14,147 nt of DNA from an uncultured Bacilli bacterium (GTDB lineage Bacteria; Bacillota_I; Bacilli_A; RF39; UBA660), in contig CANQVY010000020.1 of assembly GCA_947627405.1 (NCBI GenBank), positions 1 through 14,147 on the forward strand, written 5' to 3'. This document shows positions 6,710 to 13,117 of this stretch, piece after piece (the stretch's first letter is position 1; each line of letters begins with the position of its first letter). A model generated the notes under the pieces. The model saw only the letters and a list, made by a program, of their open reading frames with translations, had not been told where the DNA came from and did no database searches. The position numbers and the translations under genes are program-made.

Positions 6710-8302
6710 TTAAAATATTCCTACGATTTCTTCGTCGTTATTTAAATAGATATTTTCAAAATTAGGATGTTCTGGTAAACCTGGCATTGTATTGATTGAT
6801 CCCAAGTATACAGTAATAAAACCAGCACCATTATACAATTTAATATCCGTAACTGTGATTGTAGTATTTTCTGGTTTTCCAAGTTTTTCTTTATCATCTG
6901 ATATAGAATATTGGGTTTTAGCCACACAAATAGGAAGATGATCTCTATTTATATTTTCTATATAATTTATTTCTTTTAAAGCTTTGTCTGTATATTGGAT
7001 TTCTTTGGCTCTATATATTTCTGAAGCGATTTTTTGTAACTTTTCTTTGATTGGCAAGCTTACATCATATAGATAATGGAAATCATTTTCTTCGTTTGTC
7101 AACTCTACAACTTGTTTAGCTAGATCCAATATTCCCTTTGAGCCTTTTAAATAAGCTTCACTCGTTGAAAATCGTACTTGCTTTTGATTAACAAAATCTT
7201 TTACTATAGCTATTTCTTCTTCTAAATCTTGTTCATATTGATTTAAGCATACAATTAAGTTTTTACTAAACTTCTGCATATTTTCCATGTGAACTTCTAA
7301 GTTTGAAAGTCCATCCACAAGAAAACCATGTCCGTTATATTTCAAGGCCTTTATTGTTGTAACAAGTACAATTGCATCGACTTTTGCGTTTGCTTTCCTA
7401 CATTTAATATCAAAAAATTTTTCAGCACCTAAATCAGAGCCAAATCCAGCTTCTGTAATTGTATAATCACTAATAGAAAGCGCTACATTTAAGGACTTAA
7501 TACTACTACATCCATGCGCAATATTTGCAAAAGGACCTCCGTGAACAAGTACTGGATTATTTTCTAACGTTTGCACTAAATTTGGTTTAAATGCATCTTT
7601 CAATATAACCATTAAGGATCCAACAATATTTAATTGTTTCGCATAAATTGGATGATTTGTATATGTATTGCCTATAATTATATTTTCTAGATTCGTTTTT
7701 AAATCCTCATAATCTTTACTTAAACATAAAATTGCCATAATTTCACTGGCGGCACTTATCGTAAAATGTTCTTCTCTATTTTCTAATTTAATATTTCTTA
7801 AAGCCCGATCATTGATATCCAAACATCGGTGAAACTTTATATTCTTTGGATCAATATTTAATGAATTGCCATGGAAAATATGATTGTCAATGGCGGCACA
7901 TAGTAAATTATTAGCTGTCGTTATAGCATGAATGTCTCCAGTAAAATGAAGATTTATATCTTCCATAGGAGCAATTTGAGATAATCCCCCTCCTGTTGCT
8001 CCTCCTTTAAAACCAAACACTGGTCCTAAAGATGGTTCTCTTAAAGTTGCAATGGCTTGATACCCTAACTTATGTAATCCATCTGCTAATCCTATAGATA
8101 CTGTCGTTTTTCCTTCTCCATAAGGAGTTGGATTGGTTGCAGTAACTAAAATTAGCTTTGCTTTTCTTCTTTCTTCAATATTTATTAGTTTTGCTTTATA
8201 TTTTCCATAACACTCTAAATGATCCTCATCCAAATTTAATTTAGAAGCAATATCTTTAATATTCTGCATAGTATATTCTTTTTCAATCTCAATATCCGTC
8301 AT
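6710..8302 (-). CDS. fhs: Formate-tetrahydrofolate ligase
   Basis: Joins formate to tetrahydrofolate with ATP to make 10-formyl-THF, feeding purine and formyl-Met synthesis and the acetyl-CoA pathway where present. The 530 residues include the ATP-binding loop TPYGEGKTT (59-67), LREPSLGPVFGFKGGATGGG, IAPMEDINLHFTGDIHAIT, HGGPFANIAHG and a C-terminal PGLPEHPNFENI, together unmistakable for the family. Length is slightly below the usual 550-560. I choose ATG at 8302. The frame can be opened 4 codons earlier by GTG GTG, but those bases are the ribosome site (GGTGAT, 4-nt spacer). DUF421 follows in the same direction. No folate-type riboswitch fits the very short leader. Confidence 0.95.
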   Translation of the reverse strand: MTDIEIEKEYTMQNIKDIASKLNLDEDHLECYGKYKAKLINIEERRKAKLILVTATNPTPYGEGKTTVSIGLADGLHKLGYQAIATLREPSLGPVFGFKGGATGGGLSQIAPMEDINLHFTGDIHAITTANNLLCAAIDNHIFHGNSLNIDPKNIKFHRCLDINDRALRNIKLENREEHFTISAASEIMAILCLSKDYEDLKTNLENIIIGNTYTNHPIYAKQLNIVGSLMVILKDAFKPNLVQTLENNPVLVHGGPFANIAHGCSSIKSLNVALSISDYTITEAGFGSDLGAEKFFDIKCRKANAKVDAIVLVTTIKALKYNGHGFLVDGLSNLEVHMENMQKFSKNLIVCLNQYEQDLEEEIAIVKDFVNQKQVRFSTSEAYLKGSKGILDLAKQVVELTNEENDFHYLYDVSLPIKEKLQKIASEIYRAKEIQYTDKALKEINYIENINRDHLPICVAKTQYSISDDKEKLGKPENTTITVTDIKLYNGAGFITVYLGSINTMPGLPEHPNFENIYLNNDEEIVGIF

Positions 8303-8318
8303 TTGTATCACCACTATA

Positions 8319-8347
8319 ATTATACTATAAATTTGTATAGAAATAAC
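8319..8347 (-). promoter_or_regulatory. Candidate fhs promoter
   Basis: Minus-strand consensus -10 TATAAT (8324-8319) with a weak -35 GTTATT (8347-8342), 17-bp spacing. Initiation near 8312 would leave a leader of only about 10 nt, with the ribosome site almost at the 5' end. Confidence 0.5.
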
Positions 8348-8364
8348 ATACTTCTAAAATAAAT

Positions 8365-8378
8365 TGTAAAACTTTACA
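8365..8378. promoter_or_regulatory. Palindrome TGTAAA-AC-TTTACA, possible operator
   Basis: A perfect 6+6 inverted repeat with a 2-bp centre, upstream of the fhs -35 region and about 100 bp upstream of the surface-protein promoter. The size and symmetry fit a dimeric regulator site. No regulator can be named and AT-rich DNA yields such palindromes by chance. Confidence 0.35.
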
Positions 8379-8391
8379 TTTTATTTATTCA

Positions 8392-8407
8392 CAAGATTTT
8401 AATCTTG
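8392..8407. promoter_or_regulatory. Palindrome CAAGATT-TT-AATCTTG, possible operator
   Basis: A perfect 7+7 inverted repeat with a 2-bp centre, 13 bp after the preceding palindrome in the fhs/surface-protein gap. It lacks a U tract and is not next to a gene end, so it is not terminator-like. It could be a regulator site for either divergent gene. Confidence 0.35.
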
Positions 8408-8478
8408 AATCATTAAAATCCACTTTCAAATTTTGATTATTTTTGCTTTTCTTTGGATCAATTTTAGAAATAGACGAT

Positions 8479-8507
8479 TTGTATTTGTTTTTTGCCTATG
8501 CTATTTT
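8479..8507 (+). promoter_or_regulatory. Candidate promoter of the surface-protein/sortase operon
   Basis: TTGTAT (8479-8484), 17-bp spacer, TATTTT (8502-8507) preceded by TGC, an extended -10. Transcription would begin near 8514, about 30 nt before the ATG at 8543. TTTTTGC (8488-8496) and GCAAAAA (8518-8524) could pair across the -10, an arrangement that might matter for regulation. Confidence 0.5.
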
Positions 8508-8542
8508 AGTCTCGCTAGCAAAAATTATGGAAAGGAGAAAAT

Positions 8543-10348
8543 ATGAAAAAATTATACAAATATTTATTATTATTTATTGTTTTAATATTTGGATTTGGAA
8601 TAAAAGCAAATGCTGCTGTTAAATTTTACGAAGGAGATTTTATTGACGATATCTATATTAAAAAAATAAAAAATGCTTCAACTATTTATCTACAAGCAAG
8701 ATTTTTACAAAAGAGTGGAGATAATACGGTTGCCTATTGTTTAGACCCATTTGAAATTTTTAGTGCCAATGATTCTTATACAAGTGGAAATAGTTATTCT
8801 AAACTTTCAGCATCTGCTCAAGAGAAAATTAAACTTGCTGCCTATTATGGTTATGGTTTTTCAACACATACAGCCAAAAAATGGTATGTAATTACACAAA
8901 TGATCATTTGGAAATATGCAGATGCAAAAGGAACATATTATTTTACAGATACATTAAATGGAAATAAAATAACAACCTATGATAAAGATATGAGTGCACT
9001 TGAATCCATGATGGATCGACATTATACAACTCCTAGTTTTTCGAAAAAAAGCTATACAATGTATCTTGGTGAACAAAAAACATTAAAGGATACTAATTCT
9101 GTCTTTGAAACTTATAGCATAGGGGCAGTTAACGGATTGATGATGTCTAGATCTGGCAATAATTTAATCGTTACTGGTAATAAAGTAGGAAATTATCAAA
9201 TTCATTTAACAAAAAGCAATAAAAGACTCTCAAAAAATCCAGTTTTTTATCTTACAAATGGTGCTCAAAATCTTATGACTGCTGGAGATGTTAATGATAT
9301 TCAAACAGATTTAAATATTAATGTCCTTGGTGGAAGTTTAAAGCTTGTTAAATATGATGCCGATACTAAAGCTTGTAAACCGAGCGGACAAGCACAACTA
9401 AAAGGCACAACATACCATTTATATAAAGAAGATCAGCTTGTTTCTGTTATGGAAATCAATGAGAATTGTGAAGCGAATATAGGAAATTTAGAGTTAGGTG
9501 ATTATGTATTAAAAGAAGTCAAACCGGGAAAAGGATATTTATTGGATACCCAAGAATATCATTTTACAATTGATAAAGACCATTTACAAATATCCTTACA
9601 ACTAACAGACAAAGTTATCAAAAGAAAAATTATACTGACAAAATTATATGGTAATAAACAGCTAGAAGATTATAAAGTAGAACCGAATGTTCAATTTGGA
9701 ATCTATGATCAAAACAATCAATTAACAAATACAGTGACAACAAATAAAAGTGGACAAGCAGAGATAGAACTGCCCTATGGAAGTTATACAATTAAACAAT
9801 TGACCTCAACGAAAAATTATGAGTATTCGCCAGATATTACAGTCAATATCAATGAATCTAGCGATGAGGAAATTAATTTTGTATTAAAAAATAATATCAT
9901 AACAACAAAATTAAAGGTATATAAAGTAAACAAAAAAAACAAGCAGCCTATTACATCGAATCCTGCTTCCTTTATGATTAAAGATCTACAAACTGGGAAA
10001 TATCTTTATCATACCGTCGATCATAAACAAACAAATATTTTTACTACAAACAATGAAGGATACTTTTTAACAACAATAGACATCCCTGCTGGTAAATATG
10101 AATTAATTGAAGTAACAGCTCCATATGGATATCTCATTGGTAAAAGTTTAATTTTTGAAATTGATGAAGATAAAAATTTTATTTATGATAGCAATAGCAA
10201 TAAAATTTTAGAAATATTTTTTGGGGATGATGAAGAAATCAAACAAACAAAAGTGAAAGTTCCTGATACTCAAAATAATTTAAATTCTTATTGTTGGTAT
10301 GAGTTTCTATTTGATTATTATTTATATGAAAATAAAAAATATTGTTAA
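8543..10348 (+). CDS. Thioester-domain, CnaB-repeat surface protein (adhesin/pilin type)
   Basis: A secreted wall protein of 601 residues. The signal peptide (1-24) ends KANA-A. A thioester domain follows: C66 in AYCLD and Q119 in ITQMIIW are the Cys and Gln that form the internal thioester in TED adhesins, which capture host or surface amines covalently. Residues 165-225 look like an Ig-like domain (YTMYLGEQKTLKDTN). Three CnaB/SpaA domains come next: 264-356 (K270, E-box Glu E325 in YVLKEV), 362-450 (K367, but Q419 where Glu is expected) and 455-560 (K461, E523 in YELIEV). VPDTQ (573-577) resembles a sortase motif, but the tail has charged residues inside what should be a membrane helix; a better helix lies in another frame. 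GGAG precedes the ATG by 5 nt. Cotranscribed with the overlapping sortase. Confidence 0.88.
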   Translation: MKKLYKYLLLFIVLIFGFGIKANAAVKFYEGDFIDDIYIKKIKNASTIYLQARFLQKSGDNTVAYCLDPFEIFSANDSYTSGNSYSKLSASAQEKIKLAAYYGYGFSTHTAKKWYVITQMIIWKYADAKGTYYFTDTLNGNKITTYDKDMSALESMMDRHYTTPSFSKKSYTMYLGEQKTLKDTNSVFETYSIGAVNGLMMSRSGNNLIVTGNKVGNYQIHLTKSNKRLSKNPVFYLTNGAQNLMTAGDVNDIQTDLNINVLGGSLKLVKYDADTKACKPSGQAQLKGTTYHLYKEDQLVSVMEINENCEANIGNLELGDYVLKEVKPGKGYLLDTQEYHFTIDKDHLQISLQLTDKVIKRKIILTKLYGNKQLEDYKVEPNVQFGIYDQNNQLTNTVTTNKSGQAEIELPYGSYTIKQLTSTKNYEYSPDITVNINESSDEEINFVLKNNIITTKLKVYKVNKKNKQPITSNPASFMIKDLQTGKYLYHTVDHKQTNIFTTNNEGYFLTTIDIPAGKYELIEVTAPYGYLIGKSLIFEIDEDKNFIYDSNSNKILEIFFGDDEEIKQTKVKVPDTQNNLNSYCWYEFLFDYYLYENKKYC

Positions 10349-10901
10349 TTACTTATTTATACTTTTTCTATTTTCTTTACTATTATTTTTTCTATATCAA
10401 AGTTGTACGCCTAATCAAGTTAGCATAGATACAAAAAAAGAAAATGTTAAAGATATTTATAACAGAGTGCAAGAAAAAATGCAAGAACAAAAGATGTTGG
10501 CTTATCTTGTAATTCCAGATTTAAATATTTATAGACCTCTATATGATATTCAAGATAAAAGAAATACTGTAGAAAAGGAGGTGATGGTTTTAGAAACATC
10601 TGATTTTTCAAATGGAAACATCGCATTAGCAGCCCATTCCGGTGATGGATTTAATGCATATTTTAATCCTTTGGATCAATTAGATGATACAATTTGTATA
10701 TATATTATTTACAAAAATTATATATATACCTATAACTTAATTTGTTCGGAGGAGGTAGATAAAACAGGATATGTTTTTATAAAAACATATCCCTATCCCA
10801 CCATAAAACTTATTACATGCAAAAAGAACAATACAAAAAAACAATTAGTTTATACTGCCAAACTTTCAAAAAAAGAAAAAATAATATCAAGCAAATCTTG
10901 A
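10326..10901 (+). CDS. Sortase-family transpeptidase
   Basis: Sortases cut wall proteins at an LPXTG-like motif and attach them to peptidoglycan or to each other. This 191-residue protein has a basic start and one membrane helix (about 6-25), then the sortase barrel: YLVIPDLNIYRPLYD, NIALAAHSG with catalytic H104, and KLITC with catalytic C165. The Arg that normally follows the Cys is not visible: the matching segment reads NTKKQLVYTAKL and there is no Arg after C165 at all. I start at ATG 10326; the frame also opens at ATG 10299, but those nine residues belong to the surface-protein helix question. There is no clear ribosome site, so translation probably depends on ribosomes finishing the upstream gene (23-nt overlap). 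The nearest substrate is that surface protein. The class (A, B or D) is uncertain. Confidence 0.85.
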   Translation: MKIKNIVNYLFILFLFSLLLFFLYQSCTPNQVSIDTKKENVKDIYNRVQEKMQEQKMLAYLVIPDLNIYRPLYDIQDKRNTVEKEVMVLETSDFSNGNIALAAHSGDGFNAYFNPLDQLDDTICIYIIYKNYIYTYNLICSEEVDKTGYVFIKTYPYPTIKLITCKKNNTKKQLVYTAKLSKKEKIISSKS

Positions 10902-10908
10902 TATTATT
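10880..10908. terminator. Bidirectional terminator between sortase and clpB
   Basis: AATAATATCAAG / CTTGATATTATT is a perfect 12-bp stem with a 5-nt loop, followed by TTATTTTATAA on the plus strand and TTTTTCTTTTTTT on the minus strand. The sortase TGA (10899-10901) is in the stem, and the clpB stop (10909-10911) is immediately beside it. Confidence 0.92.
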
Positions 10909-12996
10909 TTATTTTATAATTAATTCATCTTTATCTAAATCAATATTAATAGTATCGTTGTATTTTATATCTTCTGAAAGTAACTTTTTAGCTAACAGAG
11001 TCTCTAAGGTTCGATTCACTATTCTCTTCAAAGGTCTAGCTCCATAATTTATATCATAACCATTTTCTACTAAATAACTTTTTGCCTGATCTGAAATATT
11101 TAATTTGATATTTTTTGGTAAACGTTTTTCTAAATCATGAATAATTTTATCGAGTATATCTCGAATTACTTCTTTAGATAAAGCATTAAAAATTATAATT
11201 TCATCAATTCGATTTATAAACTCTGGTCTAAAATAATTTTTTAATTCCTTTTCAACATCTTTCGTATTTCCATCTAAGATATGTTCACTTCCAAGATTCG
11301 AAGTCATAATTATAATTGTGTTTTTAAAATCAACTGTTCTTCCATTGGAATCTGTTATACGGCCGTCATCTAATATTTGCAATAATAAATTTAGTACTTC
11401 TGGATGGGCTTTTTCAATCTCATCAAATAAAACTATACTATAAGGATTTCTTCTTACAGCTTCTGTTAATTGTCCACCTTCTTCATAACCAACATATCCA
11501 GGAGGAGATCCTATTAATCTCGAAACACTAAATTTTTCCATATATTCACTCATATCAATTCTTACCATATGTTTTTCATCATCAAAAAGTTCGTATGCTA
11601 AAGATCGCGCCACTTCTGTCTTTCCTACTCCTGTTGGCCCTAAAAAGATAAATGAACCAATTGGTCGATTTGGATCTTTAATTCCACTTCTAGATTTTAA
11701 AATTGCCTCACTAACCAATCTTAAAGCTTCTGGTTGTCCCTTTACACGCTTGGCTAAATTCTCTTCTAGATGTAATAACTTTTCTTTTTCACCACTCATT
11801 AACTTCGCAATTGGAATATTTGTCCATTTTGAGATAATTGTAGCAATGGATTCATCATCTACAAAATCACTTAATAATTTTTTATTATTTTCTTTTCTTA
11901 ATTCTTCTAATTCTTTCTCTAATTTTGGAATATCACCATGTTTTAATATAGCCGCTTTTTCTAAATCATATTCATTTTCCGCTTTTTCTAAATTGAATCT
12001 TGCTTGTTCCAATTCCTTTTTCTTTTGATTGATATGCTCACTAATATTTTTTTCTGCACCCCAATCTTCTTTTAATTTTTTCTCTTGCTGTTTTAATTCT
12101 TCTAAGGATTGATCAATTTCAATCATACGATGCTTTGATATATCATCTTTTTCTTTTTTAATGGCTTGTTTTTCAATTTCTAAGCGCATGATCTTTCTGG
12201 TTAAACTATCCAATTCCGTTGGTACAGAATCCATTTGAACTCTTATTGTAGCACAAGCTTCATCCACTAAATCAATCGCCTTATCTGGTAAGTAACGATC
12301 TGTTATATAACGATTTGATAAAGTTGCGGCTGCAATTAAAGCTTTATCACTAATTGTTACTCCATGATGAATTTCAAAACGCTCTTTTAGACCTCTTAAA
12401 ATTGTAATAGTATCCTCAACAGTCGGTTCACTTACCTTGATTTTTTGAAACCTTCTTTCCAATGCGCCATCCTTTTCTATATATTTGCGATATTCATTCA
12501 AAGTAGTAGCACCAATAACATGAATTTCCCCTCTTGCAAGCATTGGCTTTAAAATATTTGATGTATCCATAGCTCCTTCCATATTACCGGATCCAACAAT
12601 TGTATGAATTTCATCTATAAACATGATAATAGAACCTTCACTCTTTTTTATTTCGTTTAAAACTTTTTTTAATCTTTCTTCAAATTCACCTCTATATTTA
12701 GCTCCAGCAATTAAACTAGCCATATCAAGTTCCCATACTTTTTTATCTTTTAAGCTGGTAGGCACATCTCCTTTTACAATACGTAAAGCTAAGCCTTCTA
12801 CTATGGCCGTTTTCCCTACACCAGGTTCCCCAATTAAAACTGGATTGTTTTTCGTTTTACGAGATAAAATTCTAGTTATTGAACGAATTTCTTCATCTCT
12901 GCCTATGACAGGATCGATTTTTCCTGATGCAGCATAATCCGTTATATCTCGCCCATATTTTTCTAATACATTTTCTTCTTGTTCATTGTTATACAT
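10909..12996 (-). CDS. clpB: ClpB-type disaggregase lacking the N-terminal domain
   Basis: An AAA+ chaperone that pulls aggregated proteins through its central pore, working with DnaK. The 695 residues begin almost directly at the first ATPase domain (YGRDITDYAASGKIDPVIGRD), so the roughly 150-residue N domain of full-length ClpB (about 860) is absent. D1 has Walker A GEPGVGKT (56-63), pore tyrosine Y101 in GAKYRGEFEER, Walker B IMFIDE (E129) and arginine fingers in ALERRF (about 181-182). A coiled-coil middle domain (about 250-380) marks it as ClpB. D2 has GPTGVGKT (453-460), pore GYVGYEEGG (Y501) and IVLFDE (E526). No ClpP-binding IGF/IGL-type loop is evident. GGTGAT precedes the ATG by 3 nt. 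A consensus promoter with CIRCE lies upstream, implying HrcA control. Confidence 0.95.
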   Translation of the reverse strand: MYNNEQEENVLEKYGRDITDYAASGKIDPVIGRDEEIRSITRILSRKTKNNPVLIGEPGVGKTAIVEGLALRIVKGDVPTSLKDKKVWELDMASLIAGAKYRGEFEERLKKVLNEIKKSEGSIIMFIDEIHTIVGSGNMEGAMDTSNILKPMLARGEIHVIGATTLNEYRKYIEKDGALERRFQKIKVSEPTVEDTITILRGLKERFEIHHGVTISDKALIAAATLSNRYITDRYLPDKAIDLVDEACATIRVQMDSVPTELDSLTRKIMRLEIEKQAIKKEKDDISKHRMIEIDQSLEELKQQEKKLKEDWGAEKNISEHINQKKKELEQARFNLEKAENEYDLEKAAILKHGDIPKLEKELEELRKENNKKLLSDFVDDESIATIISKWTNIPIAKLMSGEKEKLLHLEENLAKRVKGQPEALRLVSEAILKSRSGIKDPNRPIGSFIFLGPTGVGKTEVARSLAYELFDDEKHMVRIDMSEYMEKFSVSRLIGSPPGYVGYEEGGQLTEAVRRNPYSIVLFDEIEKAHPEVLNLLLQILDDGRITDSNGRTVDFKNTIIIMTSNLGSEHILDGNTKDVEKELKNYFRPEFINRIDEIIIFNALSKEVIRDILDKIIHDLEKRLPKNIKLNISDQAKSYLVENGYDINYGARPLKRIVNRTLETLLAKKLLSEDIKYNDTINIDLDKDELIIK

Positions 12997-13035
12997 AGTA
13001 TCACCCTTTTCTTAATTTATTCATTTACAAGCTAT

Positions 13036-13063
13036 ATTATACTCCTTTTTTAGCACTTGTCAA
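13036..13063 (-). promoter_or_regulatory. Consensus clpB promoter
   Basis: Minus-strand TTGACA (13063-13058), 16-bp spacer, TATAAT (13041-13036): both boxes are perfect sigma-A consensus. The -35 falls inside the CIRCE element, so repressor binding would block polymerase directly. Confidence 0.9.
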
Positions 13064-13076
13064 TGATGAGTGCTAA
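13050..13076. promoter_or_regulatory. CIRCE operator (HrcA binding site)
   Basis: TTAGCACTT - 9 nt - GAGTGCTAA, one base from the CIRCE consensus (final T for C in the left arm). HrcA binds this element and represses chaperone genes until heat stress titrates GroE. It covers the clpB -35 box. The hrcA gene itself is not in the window. Confidence 0.92.
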
Positions 13077-13084
13077 AATAATTT

Positions 13085-13117
13085 AAAAAAATTAATAGTA
13101 TGAAAATACTACTAATT
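13085..13117 (-). terminator. Terminator of the repeat-protein gene
   Basis: Minus-strand AATTAGTAGTA (13117-13107) pairs with TACTATTAATT (13100-13090) over 11 bp with one G-U and loop TTTTCA, followed by a run of T. The first two bases of the stem overlap the TAA stop (13118-13116). It separates this gene from the clpB promoter. Confidence 0.85.

Noticed and set aside
8303..8400. Folate-type riboswitch upstream of fhs
   Set aside because: The -10 box lies about 17 bases from the start codon, leaving a leader of roughly 10 nt, too short for an aptamer.
10279..10285. T TTA AAT slippery heptamer in the surface-protein frame, just before the frame problem
   Set aside because: A -1 slip there leads to a stop after about five residues (FLLLV), not to the hydrophobic helix, which needs a +1 shift; no convincing stimulatory structure was seen.
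11750..12937. Open frames antisense to clpB
   Set aside because: Shadows of a strongly conserved coding sequence; no starts with ribosome sites and no recognisable domains. The same holds for the small frames opposite vanY, DUF421 and the repeat gene.
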